Of a stretch of DNA of 64,000 bases, positions 1 to 12,090 are shown piece by piece. The number at the start of each line of letters is the position of its first letter. The first letter of the stretch is position 1. The stretch is from contig LS997562.1 in the NCBI GenBank assembly GCA_000469685.2, positions 14,768,646 through 14,832,645 on the forward strand, given 5' to 3'. The position numbers and the translations under genes are program-made. The notes under the pieces are model-generated. The model searched no databases. It was not told the DNA's origin and was given only the letters and a program-made list of their open reading frames with translations. The DNA is from Haemonchus contortus. Lineage: Eukaryota; Nematoda; Chromadorea; Rhabditida; Trichostrongylidae.

Positions 1-108
1 GTAAATCAGGTAGAAGATATCTGAAATCGTATGAAAAGCGTAAACTAAGATCAACCACTATGAAATAAAATTTGCCTGTATTCATGGAACCAAACACAGA
101 CTAATCTA

Positions 109-250
109 TGAAAAAGTTATGTCAAAACCAATCCGACAACTAAGGAGCTGTTGCCCTACAATGTCAAAACCAATCCGACAACTAAGGAGCTGTTGCCCAA
201 CAAGAGGTTCACAATGCAAGGAAGTACAGAAAGTATACAAGATATCTGAA
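109..250 (-). CDS. Tentative exon 17 of the MARCHF6 gene carrying an in-frame 42-bp duplication
   Basis: After exon 16 (phase 2) the next good acceptor on the minus strand is CTACGCAG at 258-251. An exon starting at 250 keeps the phase and stays open for 47 codons, to a TAG at 108-106. The open segment contains the 14-residue block GQQLLSCRIGFDIV and then the same block again without its last residue, encoded by the 42-bp tandem repeat. The family has no such sequence and continues for hundreds more residues. So either a donor inside this segment is used, or the segment is intronic. This is inference only. Confidence 0.25.
119..202. repeat. 42-bp tandem direct repeat, two copies
   Basis: Positions 119-160 and 161-202 are almost identical, differing near the last bases (CCCTACA versus CCCAACA). 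The unit length is a multiple of three and the copies are open in the frame expected from the preceding MARCHF6 exon. Confidence 0.9.
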
Positions 251-437
251 CTGCGTAGAGCATAAGAAGACAAAAGTCAAGATTGAACAATCAAAAAAGC
301 CCATATTTTAGAAACACGCGTCCCTAGTAATATAAATATTTCAGCTGAAACTCCAACGATGATTTCAAAGGGTTTCACACATTTTCAACGATTGCTTTAT
401 CAAACGATAGTACGGTTTCAGTTCTATATCACCATAC

Positions 438-3400
438 CTGTCCAAACTGAGGACTCGGCCGATGTGTACACACCACCACAAAACAATTGCTTTCAATAAA
501 ATGCGAGCTTGAGTTTGTTCAAGAAGAGCCGGCAGGACTACCTGAACATTGCGAATACATGACATGAGAAGCTCAACCAATACCGATTAATCAAAATTTC
601 CCACATCCGGATGGAAAAACGTACCTGAAGTATGAGAAGCTCCAACGAGAGCTCGCTAAGGGGTGTGTCAGCAGACAAGCTCATATTATATGGAAGAAGC
701 GCTGGATATATCTTCTGGACAATGCAGAGAGGAACGTAGACAATAAGAAAGATTGTTGTGAAGCATAACGACTGTAAGCAGAGAAAAATCATTTACGAAT
801 GTACGTATGCAATAAGCAATATAACAATACATTCTAATATACATAGGAAACAAATTTGTATAGGAAAAACACTAACCGTGGAAGCAACCAAGCGGCGTAG
901 ATGACGGGTTACAGGGAGCTCTATCATCTAAAATGAAACTCTAAACACAGTGAACGAGAAATGAAAAACGGTAACGGTTGTGGTAGAGTGAAAGCAGCAA
1001 TTTAATAGACGAGATAGGGTGTTTACCTCTTGAATCGGATTGAACTCAGGATCGTTTAGATTTCTCATAAACCATAATACCCCTGGTCTCAGGACTTCGC
1101 GAAGCAAAAGTACAAATGACGCGAAATAGAAGACGTAGACCTGTAAAAGTCATGAGAAACTTTATTACAAACGTTAGGCAAGCAAAAAATGTTTACCATT
1201 CCAATCATCCAGTGGATAAACACAGACGATGTAGGTGATGCTGCAAAAGATGCCGCCCTTGAAGACAATGATGCAGAGAAGAGTTTCTGTGACAAAATGC
1301 GATAGATTGAAGTAAGGCAAAGGTAACATTATTACAAGAATATCGCATAGAAAAAAAACAGTGGTTCAAAACTAACCAAGGAACATAAATCCATCCAGCA
1401 GCCGCAAATGATTGGAAAGAATCCTATCTCGACAAGCACCAGAAGAAAAACTTTCAATACCAGGAAACAAATCCCAAGCACACGATATACACTGAAATCA
1501 CAGTCAAGTTCAAGTCCCTCCCTGGCTTTACAACTACACCAAACTCATCACTACATCAAAATGTCCACGAACTTCTAGCACCTTTATTTCAAATGTACTC
1601 AACCTGATCAGCCTTAAAATCAATCGGCGGCAAACAACGTCATACTTTTCATTTTTTCAAAAAAAAAGAAGTATTCTGACTTTTTTTGGCACAGTAAGCA
1701 CCTTCACCAAATCATCCAACGATGAACGTTTCAACACAAGATAGTGTATGAAGCCGGGGAAGGCATGGGAAACCGTCTATCTCAATCAGTCGTAATTGGA
1801 TCTGTAGACTTTTTTCATCACGCCTAACGATTCAGGGATGGTATGGCGAGTAAGGACGAGCATTGCCTGCTAGCAAGAGAGTTTAGTCGTTGTGGAGCTT
1901 TGTGGTCAGAATTCCTGAACCACCTTTTTCACCAAAACAGCAATGAGGGTCGCAAGTGCAGCCCCACTTCTGAGTAAAAATTAGGTAAGCGAATCTCAAA
2001 CGTATGAAAAAAGAGATCCCGCTCCCCTAAACCTCCCCACTTCCCATCTACCGCTGTTCATGCGATCGAGTGTAAGTAGTTGCTAAAGAGAGAACTGCAG
2101 TCGTATTACTGGTTCACAGACAGTTGGTAACCCCGGTTGGAAAGACTAAATTCACTCCCTTGTACATCAGCCGGTACCTACATGTTACGGCATAAGCACG
2201 AATACGTTATACGCCACTATTAGTTATTATTAAAGTCAATGCACGATTGCATCAGGAAAGGGGCTGATAATGCAACATTGCATTCCATATTGCAACATTC
2301 CGCTTATCCATGCGATTTCGTAGGCTATAGGCTCACAAGTCGCAGTTTTTTGGACGTCTTTATACAAAAGAATTAAAAAACTAATGGAAAGTACCTGCTA
2401 AAACGAAGCACTCCAACGAAATAGTGTAGCACGTAGATTATTGCTGTGACTGCTACATACCCCGTTAATATAGCAGCGATTGACGGGAAATAGTGTATAG
2501 ATTGTTGAATCCCAACTTTGCTGAGGATAAAATATCCAAGTTTGAAAGGTGCGTATGCTGAAAAGGATGGATCAAATTATTCGGCATCACTGTATTAGCA
2601 AATTCTCACATCCCACCCTTCTGCAGCACAGGGTTGTAGGCACAGGATGTCAAGAAAAATGGGATTTTCAGCCGTGACTACCTTCTGACAGAAATGAAGC
2701 AATGGAGACCGTCAGAAACAAGAAAAAAAGGAAATGAGAATTTGAAGATTTGTAGTAGTGACTGGGTCAACTTACATTCTTGAATGTTGTTTACCTTGAT
2801 AAGAATCCAATACAGTGCCAAAAGAAGTCACTTAAGGTTTTCTACTTCCAACTTTACTTTTACACTATGAAATAATAAGCAAAGACTAAGAATACTGCGA
2901 CCCATTTATACGGTAAAGTGAAGAAAAATGCGAAAAAAAAAAGATTTCTTTTGAAAATCACTCACCAAACATGATGGTGAACAACGTGTCCAAAGATATT
3001 ACCCAAACGACTCGCTCCAAAAAAACAAGAGATCCGTCTAATCCAAGAAGCCTCTGCCATGTCAATTCGTCGCCGAGCCTAAAAATACCATTATGCATGA
3101 ACAGCACTCGATATAGGCCATATACGATAAGGTTGAATGTATGTCATAACAGCAAGACTGATAAAAACAAACCTGTCCAAATCTCTCCAATTATCCTCAG
3201 CTGGTGGTACTTCCACGCCTGGTTGGACAGCCGCAGCTTGGGGTTGCGCATGCTCTTTAAAATAAGTGTTTTTTTTAATGAAAGAGGACGATGAGCAATA
3301 GAAACCACAACTTTTAGGGGAAAATCCCCTCTCAATAAGAGAAAAAAAAACCCACCAGGTATGTCATCATGGTCTGCTATCAGATGTTCTCTTTCCACAT

Positions 3401-6400
3401 CTCCGACGGCTTCCGCCTACAACTCGTAAAACATTAGACTGTTAACGCTAGTATATAGTTCTATTCATACTTTGCGTTGTGTGATGAGCAGCGTGGAAAG
3501 GTACTAGGGTGCCGCATCAATCGATATATTATATTAAGACATTGATATTGAGAATGAGCAAAGAAAACAGTCAGGTTGTGCTCAACGTGAACTGCTAAGT
3601 ACTCAATGCTTGAAGCTGTAATCAGTCGACAAACGAGAAAGGGTCGAAGTAAAACAAGGAGTCATGAAGGTGTGAGATCTAATTGGGCGCTTCAGCGATA
3701 AGCGTTGGGCGTATAGCGTCGAAGCCGCGTTAGTTAGCCGCACTGCCGCTGACGGTGTTTACGTTGGAGTATGTTATTTTCCTAGCCGGCACGCAGGTAG
3801 AATCGCAGGTAGAATCGTGCTAGCGAGCAGGCTCTGCGACGCGGCGCAAAGAGCTGTTGACAACATTGGACGCCGGATGGATCACGAGCCAGTGCTGTCA
3901 ACAGGTGGCTAGCGCTGCCGTCGCATTGCACTCGTTTGCTCGCTCGCACGATTCTACCTGTGATTCTACCTGCGTGCCGGCAAGAATCGAACCCGGCGCG
4001 CGCGGACGACGGCTGCGGCGTGACCTAGTTTCGACGGACGCGCGGAAAAGCACACCCCCATGTCGACAATGTATAATGTCATGAATGAATTTTTGAGCAT
4101 TGTAAGTACCTGTTGTACCCTACATCAACTTGATTTTTTTACGTTGAATGCTGAATGCGGCTCCTTTCAGACAGACTTCACCGACGTGCTTGTTTCCACC
4201 AACAGACCGACCAGCCGACGGCTTTGCTGTCCACATGTAGACAACGCAGGACATGTTGCGTAAGCGGTATCGATCGATGTCCAGCGTTGCTAACACCCTG
4301 AACGCAATCGGTCCTGCGTTATCAAAAAGTGGCCAACAACACCGTCGGTCGGTGGGAACAATGTGCGTCGGTGAAGTCTGAAATCACCCAATAGTTTGCT
4401 TGGTAATTCTTAATTCTTTTATTCGCTTAGAGTTCGTTTCTGATTTCTATCGTATTTCCCTATCTTCTCTTTGCTTTCTTGTTTGTTCCTTGTTTACATC
4501 ACTATGGCTGCCTTCAGACCTCAACTATTCATCCGCCCGTCCGCCCGTCCGTCCGTTCAGCGCGTGCTGCGACGGCGGCGCCTGACCGTTGTTGACAACA
4601 CTGGATCACGTGCCAGCGCTGTCAACACTACTCTAGCGACCGCCGTCGCAGCACGCGCTGAACGGACGGACGGACGGACGGTCGGTCGTCGAACTCTGAA
4701 AGTAGCCTATGAAGTAGCTCTACACAGCTCAGGTCAGAAAACAGCGTTCAGCGAAGTCGTCAGCGGCAGCAAGAACGCTGACGCAAACTGCGGGTGCCAA
4801 GCGTCAGCGGTTGACGCTGCACTATGAAAATAACGCTGAACCATAGATAAGGAGTCGTGTTCACCAGCACTACGCGACTTCTCCCAGCCAACTGACAATT
4901 GCCAGTTTAGAAATCTGATCTAAGAGACACTTTTCTGTGCTCGTCGTCTCTATCAGTAAGCACTAAAGAGGGGAGGGTAAACAGCCGGCATAGGTAACTC
5001 TCGTTGTCCCTCGCAAGAAACACCGACAATTACTTCGAGCTAAAAGCTCGAGTGGGAAAGGAGACCCGAAATTTCCCATTAATGTTTTTACCGTCTAAGG
5101 AACCGCGCGTTATATCGATCGACACCGGCGCCCATTATCGCTGGTCATCACAGAGTTTAAACACAGCCTATACTATAGAGCCTCACTGAGCAGTATGCTG
5201 CGCAAATGCGCAACAAGGTTAATGCGAAGCAGGACGACCTGAACAAAACAGCCACAGCTCTAAAACCTAGGCGTCACGCAAAAAAACTCACCTGTCCATG
5301 TTCGCCATCGGAATCCACTTCCATGGGTTCCACTTCATAATTATCGTGTTCCTCGTTTTCGCCTTCGTCGACCACATCCTAAAGATTGACTCATGTGATA
5401 TTACGGGTCTGCAAATGCATTACCCCTGGTGTCGCGATAATCAGAGAGATGCTTCTTTGGTAGGAACTTTTACATTTTCCATCATTTAGCACCTATCCTC
5501 CTGGTGAACTGAAAATTTGCAAAGCAAATGTGCGCATTTTGTAGGCATAACCATCATCGTTCGTACGAAAGCTTAACAACCCGAATCGGACGTTTGCGAT
5601 TAAGAAGATGTGGCTCAACCCCAGCTCTAACCATCTTCGTTGCTTACGCACCAACATCGAGCTACGAAGAAGAGGAGTTGGAAGCGTTTTATATGGATCT
5701 GGAGAGGCTCTACAGAGAAGACCACACTTTCTTCAAGGTCATCGTCGGTGACTTTAACGCCAAGATTGGCCCCAGAAGAACGGCTGAAGAGCTTCACATC
5801 GGGACTCACGGATGGAATGGAATGAGCAGGGTGAAAGGCTGTCCGAGTTTATCATGACGACCCACACCATCCATGGTAACTCGCAGTTCCAGAAGCCCTC
5901 TCATTTAAGATGGACATGGGAGTCACCTGGTGGACAGTTCCATAATGAAATAGACCACATCATCTTCAATCGGAGATTTTGCCTGACCGACGTCGCTGTT
6001 GTTCCGAAGTTCTACACGGGATCGGACCATCGCCTCCTCCGCGCTAGATTCTGCTTCTCAGTGCGTGGGGAAAGAGCTGTGAAGTTTCGGAAACGAAGCC
6101 CCAAGACCTCCATCAACTGGGACCACTTCGCTTCCCTTGCGAGCAAATGGGAAGATTCCGTTATCGACAACATCGATGATGAGTACAACCGGCTCGTCGA
6201 ATATCTTCACGATAGCGCTAGAAAAGCTGAGAGTCCACAAGTAGCCAAGAGACGACTCTCTTCGAGGACTCTCGAGCTGATACGCCAGCGTGGAATCGCG
6301 CGAGCAACAGGCAATTATCAACAAACGTCCGAACTTGCGAAGCTATGCAGAGAAGCGATAAAGGAAGATCTGAAAGAGAGAAGAGCAGCAGTCATGGACG

Positions 6401-9400
6401 AAGCCGCCGAGGCCGGAAGGAGCATTTGCAAAGCCCGACGGAGCTTCGCCAACTACAAGACCAAGATGACCTCCTTTCGTCGTCCTGACGGAACCGTTAC
6501 TGCATCCCGGAGGGCAATGGAGAAGGTCATCTACGACTTCTACTCGGATCTCTTCGACAGCCACGTCTACCTGCCTACTCACCATCTTAGGCAAGACGAA
6601 TATATCGCTCCTTCGGTTCTCCCTTCCGAAATACGACATGCCATCACGTCGATGAAGAACTGTACAGCGCCCGGTCCCGATAGGATCAAACCAGAACATC
6701 TGAAGAGTATACCACAAGTCATCATCAAAACTCTGGCTAAGCTCTTCACGCGATACCTGTCGGAATGCAAAGTACCCACGTCGTGAAAAACTAGCACGAC
6801 TGTGTTGCTGCACAAAAAGGAAGATCCAGACGATGTTGGCAATTGTCGCCCAAGCTGCCTGCTGTCCGTAATCTACAAGCTCTTCACTCGTGTCATCCTG
6901 AGCAGGATTGGCAGAATATTAGATGAAGGACAGCCATGCGAGCAAGCAGGGTTTCGGAGAGGGTTCAGTACAATCGATCATATCCACACCCTAACAAGGC
7001 TCATTGAAGTATCGCGAGAATACAAAATGCCGCTATGTCTTACGTTCATCGATTTGAAGAAAGCCTTTGACACTGTCGAGACAGAGGCGGTAATCGAAGC
7101 CCTGGGCAACCAGGGTGTTCCTACTCAATATATAAGGATGCTTCGTGAGCTCTACGACAACTTTACGACCAGGATTTCACCATTCTACAAGGAAGTCATT
7201 GTCAACGTGAAGAGAGGTGTCCGGCAAGGCGATACCATATCGCCCAAACTTTTCAGTGCCGCTCTCGAGAATATCATGCGTCATTTGGAATGGGAAGACT
7301 TGGGAGTGAAGGTCGACGGCCGCTATCTACATCACCTCCGCTTTGCAGACGACATCGTTCTCATAACACTGAACATCGAGCAGGCGGAACGAATGCTGGC
7401 CGAGTTTGACAATGCTTGTGGAAAGATCGGATTGAGACTGAACTTAACGAAGACGATGTTCATGAAAAAGGGATTGGTACATGATGCTCCTTTCACGCTG
7501 GACGGAACGAATATCTTTGAATGCTCTAGCTGCGTGTATCTAGATCGAGATATCAACATGATGAACGACCTAGCTCCGAAGCTCTGCAGAAGGAAACGCG
7601 CTGCGTGGGGAGCATTCAAGAATATCGAGGGAGTAGTGAAGAAGACAAAGAACATCCGGCTCCGCGCTCACCTTTTCGACACTGCTGTTCTTCCTGCTTT
7701 AACGTACGCCTCAGAGACTTGGACTCTACGAAAGCAGGATGAGCATGCTGTCAGCGTTGCTCAACGCGCTTTGGAAAGGACGATGCTCGGAATTTCCCTA
7801 TACACGCAAGTGCAGAAGGGAATCCGGAGTTCCGAGCTCCGTCAACGAACGAAGATCAGGGATGCCGTTGACCACGCCAAGAAATCGAAGATCAGGTGGG
7901 CCGGACACGTTATGCGATATAGTGATGACCGTTGGACCAGGGCGGTTACTGACTGGATCCCTCGGGACATCAAACGAACTCCAGGAAGGCCGCCAACGAG
8001 ATGGTCAGACTTCTTCACGAAAGCTCTGAACGAAAGGAATGTTGATCCTCGTGTCCCTGGAGCGATTCATTGGACCACTCTGGCTCGTAACAGGGACGAA
8101 TGGATACGTTACTGGCGCCCGCTCGAGGAAATCGACGATCAACGGGACGACAGGTGATACAGGTGAACCATCATCGTTCAGCTTTGATAACGAAAGAAAG
8201 GAGAAGTGGCTGTGGGATAAAAAAAAAGGCAGAAAGAGATAGCTAAAGCAATAGCAAATCAAAAGGGGTGCTTATATTTGACCTGGGAAACCCTACGTTT
8301 GAGATTTAAAGTCAATTCTGGCAACTTTCAATAGATCTTGACACAGAGTATTGGTACAGCTTATCCCAGAAAAACCTGCTTTTAACGATAAACCCTTAAT
8401 GATGTAGAAAATTAACTAAGGTAGAAAATTGAGGACCTGTTCATTTGCATCGCCGGCTCCGTTTCCCTGATTTCCTTGGAGCTCCTGATCCACTACACCA
8501 TTCAAAGTAGTGTCTGCTTGCTCTTTAATGTTTATACTTTATTTATGAAAGTAACTTAATAAGTCAATAGGGCAGCTACACATAAAGGACTGACCTATGT
8601 TCAGGAAATCATGTGGTCCTCCGTGAATGATCTGTTCTCGAAGCCATACCAAAGAAATGAACGTACAGATAAATATGACGAGCAAAAAGCAACCCTAAAA
8701 CATAGACAGAATGTCTTCACAGCGGAAAACCTAAATTTGAAAATAGGTCACCTTAAAAACATCAGGAAAAATGTGTTCAGTCCGAAATATTGTAAGAGGA
8801 AGGACGAGGATCTCTTGCATGGACAGATAGAATACAGCGTGATATATCCTCGCTGCGGTTAACGGAACTATACCTAACCACGATACCAATACCATTGTGT
8901 AGACTAGCCATGTTCGAAGCATTACTGCTGCGTTTACCGCAACACCTAGGAAAAAGGACATCAGTTAGGGTAGAAGGACATTGGAGACTGGGAAAAGTAG
9001 CGATACCTTTGAGTATTTCCACAAGTGGCAACGCTTTTGGCATATCATGCCGATATATAGGTTGGAAGGAATACTTGTAGTTGCACAGTTCGCAGACTTC
9101 CTTTTTACTGAAACAGATTTTGTAGAGAGAGAAACATAAAAAGGGAAGTGCAAGAACTTCTTCTGAAGTAAACTACAAAATCTACGCTTTGGTTTGGTAT
9201 ACCAGTATTACCTGTACTTCAACCATTCTGTCAGGCACTCCTGATGAACGTATTTTATACTGCCAGTGCAAAGACATGGGTAGTACAGATGACCATCTTC
9301 ACCCCGACAAACTCGGCACATGTCTACAAACGAAAGGATTGTTATCGAAGGTAACATGGCATACTGTAATCTTACGATGATCATCGGAATCTTCCATGGA

Positions 9401-9493
9401 TTGCGTTGCTTTTGATGCCGAACTTGATGGTTCCACATCCGTGGAAGACATCGCAGGAGGCTCGGCTCGACCTTCACCACTTGATGACTCCAT
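438..9493 (-). CDS. MARCHF6: MARCHF6/Doa10 (TEB4) ER membrane E3 ubiquitin ligase, 3' end outside window
   Basis: Multi-pass ER ubiquitin ligase of the ERAD pathway. Exons 5' to 3': 9493-9376, 9323-9212, 9107-9007, 8945-8752, 8694-8595, 8513-8437, 3416-3356, 3254-3173, 3078-2966, 2557-2395, 1491-1377, 1286-1197, 1140-1027, 927-877, 771-625, 541-438; together 580 codons plus 2 bases, all phases compatible. Exons 2-3 encode the RING-CH finger ([22 protein letters not shown], about residues 41-88). Exons 4-5 give the first membrane helices and the WLREQI.HGG motif; exons 12-13 give the conserved [18 protein letters not shown] block; exons 15-16 give [10 protein letters not shown] and VVLPALLEQ. 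About 350 C-terminal residues should lie beyond position 1. A possible trans-splice acceptor (TTGCAG) lies 30 nt before the ATG at 9493. The exon 6 acceptor and donor (GTCCTC) are weak and least sure. Human MARCHF6 aligns over the whole visible part. Confidence 0.93.
3785..3981. repeat. Foldback (palindromic MITE-like) element F1 in MARCHF6 intron 6
   Basis: A 197-bp imperfect palindrome. The left arm begins GCCGGCACGCAGGTAGAATC and the right arm ends with its complement. Inside, AGGTAGAATC is itself repeated in each arm. The centre carries TTGACAACATTGG and GTGCTGTCAAC, the same core found in F3 and in the 12.6-13.7 kb cluster. No coding sequence. Confidence 0.8.
3995..4045. repeat. Short dispersed repeat module shared with 52425-52475
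   Basis: The stretch around GGCGTGACCTAGTTT and GACGGACGCGCGG reappears in reverse complement inside foldback F6 near 52.43-52.47 kb (GCGCGCGTCCGT followed by AACTAGGTCACGCC). It abuts F1 on its right side. Confidence 0.6.
4164..4386. repeat. Foldback element F2 in MARCHF6 intron 6
   Basis: Inverted ends: TTTCAGACAGACTTCACCGACG on the left, read as TTTCAGAC..ACTTCACCGACG, pairs with CGTCGGTGAAGTCTGAAA on the right. The middle contains GACAACGCAGGAC and CCTGCGTTATC in opposite orientation. The termini resemble those of F3 (..TTTCAGAC). No transposase, so non-autonomous. Confidence 0.7.
4506..4711. repeat. Foldback element F3 in MARCHF6 intron 6
   Basis: About 205 bp, ends GGCTGCCTTCAGACC and TCTGAAAGTAGCC. 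Arms hold CGTCCGTCCGTTCAGCGCG with its complement, then GTGCTGCGACGGCGG with its complement. The centre is GTTGACAACACTGGATCACG/TGCCAGCGCTGTCAACAC, which includes the E-box palindrome CACGTG. A closely related half element lies at 13660-13750. Confidence 0.8.
5525..8260 (+). mobile_element. RTE-clade non-LTR retrotransposon, 5' truncated, antisense in MARCHF6 intron 6
   Basis: The element lacks the N-terminal half of its endonuclease, as expected from incomplete target-primed reverse transcription. It ends about 100 bp after the pol stop (8157) in A-rich sequence (GATAAAAAAAAGGCAG); the exact 3' end and target duplication are not resolved. It lies opposite to the host gene and inside a single intron, so it need not disrupt the mRNA. 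Flanking MARCHF6 exons at 8437 and 3416 join in phase across it. Confidence 0.9.
5528..8157 (+). pseudogene. RTE endonuclease-reverse transcriptase ORF with one frameshift and one nonsense codon
   Basis: Copies the element by nicking DNA and reverse transcribing its own RNA. Frame one (5528-5857) holds the APE-type endonuclease motif GDFNAKIG. Between about 5812 and 5857 the reading frame shifts. The second frame carries [15 protein letters not shown] and the catalytic [11 protein letters not shown], then the RT start ([14 protein letters not shown]), and stops at TGA 6784-6786 where the family has Trp (VPxxWK). The same frame reopens and runs from about 6802 to 8157 with [37 protein letters not shown] and the polymerase box FADD near 7345. 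The C-terminal part has IRWAGHVMR and [11 protein letters not shown]. Only these two lesions are visible, so the copy is fairly young. Closely similar proteins are known from hookworm genomes. Confidence 0.92.
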
Positions 9494-9549
9494 TTCAGTG
9501 ATTCAGAACATTCAACTGGCGTGCTGCAAGGCCAAGACATGAATGTGAA

Positions 9550-10685
9550 AAGGCGGATTTTTTCGACGTATGTATTGAATAGCGATTCTACATTAAATTC
9601 GTAATGATCACATGAACGAGATTTCAGAAAAGGAATCAGATCACCATCAAAATTAGCAGAGAAGGAAGAACTCGTATAAATGTGGAATACGAAGGACTAT
9701 ACTTTTTCCCTTGATTTCGAATAATTCTAGACTCAAGCAGGACATTTCGTTGAATTCCAGTGAAGTAACATTCAAAACGAACCTCGAATCAACCCTTCTG
9801 TTCCAGAGAAGTAGGATGAGATTAAAACTGGTGAAGTGAATGTCCACTTTGGGTAACGAGTAAGCAACATTTGACTTATTTACATCGAAATACCCTGTTG
9901 ATCACTAGTTCTTAGCAGAAGATAGAGACTGAACAAGCCACAAAAAAAGACAAGCATGAAGGGGTGAAACTATCAAAGAAGGGATGCAGACAAATGGAAG
10001 ACCAGATGAGTAGGGATATGATGTTGCAGAACTCTCGTCCCTATCCCATTCTCCTCGTTCTACTATAACGTCAGAAGTAGGAGTGCGGGACAGGGATGAG
10101 AGTAGAAGAAAGTAAAAGGTAGTAGTATTGCTAGAAAAAAAATCCAGCTATAATCATTTGGGGTGTGTTACTGCAGGTTCTGGGCGAAATCGGGTTCAAT
10201 CCCGTCATGAGACCTAAATAAAGCCCATAAAGATCCACCAAAAAGAAATCGAGTCCAAGAATTAAAGTATTTTTCACAAACAACGAATGCGTCGTGGTTT
10301 GGGATATGTTCTTGCTTATCCTTTACTGACACGTTAGCAACAGCCACATGGGATGCCAACGGGCAAGCGAGTTCGGGAGGAATATTGTTGGAACTTTTTT
10401 ACGTGTGGTTGCTTCCAAAAGTAAGGCTACAATTTAGTGTGACCAGTTTGTTGATCTTGTTTCGGCCGTTCTTCCCTTCATTTGGCGACAAAATCGGAAT
10501 ACCGACTAACCTTGACATACTTTCTTCCAACACCGTTGATTTCATGTGATCATAACATTTTGAATTCATCTTTCACTTGCTGAATTAAAGCACTTTCTTC
10601 AATACTTCCCCTTTTCGTAAGTGTGAATGCAAACGTAGATTTTCAATGCAGAACTTATAACATTGCTATTTGCTTTGTTTTAACA
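9550..10685. other. Intergenic stretch upstream of MARCHF6
   Basis: No conserved coding sequence, tRNA or repeat structure was recognised. It should contain the MARCHF6 promoter, but no specific element could be named. Confidence 0.4.
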
Positions 10686-10687
10686 AC

Positions 10688-12042
10688 CAGTCGGGCCGCC
10701 CGGCTAACGCCAGGCTTCCCTCCTTCTTATGGTGTCGCCCGGCTTCGCCGGGCGCTCCCTTTTTTTGTAAGAAAATTGCTTTTCTTTGAAGGCTCTACAC
10801 TCCCAGCATTAGCTACGAACTGGGAGCGATTTTTTCTGTATTATGATTGATTGTATACTAAATAGAAGTCTCGATTTATGCTCTTCATCTCGAAATTGTG
10901 TCACATTGATGGCTTAACTGATTGAAAGCCAATGTCTTGAATGGTACCCAGAAATGGATAGTAACGCCTATCACATATGTCGTTATCAACAGAACATTTT
11001 CCCCACGGAGTTTTCATTAATTGGGAATCCCAAATCATTAACGGTCAGATGAGTTTAGTCACAAATGATATATCACAAAACAGAAAGGAATCGTGGTACT
11101 TCATTGTGTCACAAAACTTACGACGTAACGGTCGTAGTTTAATAGCAAGAATTGGACAATATTCTCATTTCGTTATGAAGAAATGTCTTTGATCGGTCGC
11201 TATTACTGCATTTACCTACTTTTTGAATGAAACATTTTAAAGAGTCAGTATTCGATCGTGAATACCCTTATGTTATCTGAGGCCCCTTATCATTTATCAG
11301 TTGTTATCAGTTCCTGTCACAGAGTACCTACGACCACGACACATCCTACATTGCCTTCATTGAAAAGGTTCCAATTTCGATGCGAAGGGGATTGCAACGC
11401 TTGCTCGCTTGTTATTATGCTATTATTATGAGTTACGAATTTGCGACCTAAAATTTCTAACGCGCACGCCCCGCCCACTGTAGGCGGAGTTCGCTCCTAC
11501 TACCGACCATAAGTGTTTCCATCCCGCCCCCTGTACTCCTACGGATTTTGAACGCTTTGGGTCCACTGGGACAGGAGTTATGAATTTGCGGTCTAAAATT
11601 TCTATCGCGCATGCCCCGCCCCTTGTAGGCGGAGTCCGCTCCTACTACCTGCCATAAGTGTTCCCATCCTGTTTCCTTCACTCTTACTCAGTTTGAACGC
11701 TCTGGGTCCAATGGGGCAGGAATTATGAAATAGCGACCTAAAAATTCTATCACGCACGCTCCGCCCCCTGTAGGTGGAGTCCAGTCCTGCCACCTACCAT
11801 AAGTGTTCCCATCATTCCTCCTGCATTCCCACCAATTTTCAACGCTCTGGGTCCAGCGGAACAGGAGTTATGAGTTTGCGGCCCAAAATTTCTATCGCGC
11901 ACGCTCCGCCCCTTATGGGCGGAGTCCGGTTCTGCCACTTGCCATAAGAATTCCCTTTGTGCCCCCCGTACTCCTACCAAATCTGAGATTTCTAGGTCCA
12001 CGGGGACAGGAGTTATGAATTTCCGGTCAAACACACACACCG

Positions 12043-12074
<32 letters not shown>

Positions 12075-12090
12075 CGACACACCAACAGAC
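10688..12090 (+). repeat. Composite repeat: GC-rich hairpin plus 145-bp-period satellite array and (CA)n
   Basis: Begins with GC-rich inverted segments: CCGCCCGGCTAACGCC near 10695 and the perfect hairpin CGCCCGGCTTCGCCGGGCG near 10738, followed by a T run. From 11430 a minisatellite runs with starts of the GAGTTATGAATTTGCGG block at 11430, 11575, 11720, 11865 and 12010, a constant 145-bp period. Each unit includes GCCCCGCCC..TAGGCGGAGT and CATAAGTGTTCCCATC. The array ends in a CA/GACACAC tract (12028-12085). A second, inverted copy of the same components lies at 30.74-31.28 kb. Confidence 0.85.
12028..12085. repeat. (CA)n microsatellite with CGACACAC interruptions
   Basis: Simple repeat joined to the end of the 145-bp array. 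Apparent open frames across it are low-complexity artefacts. Confidence 0.95.
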
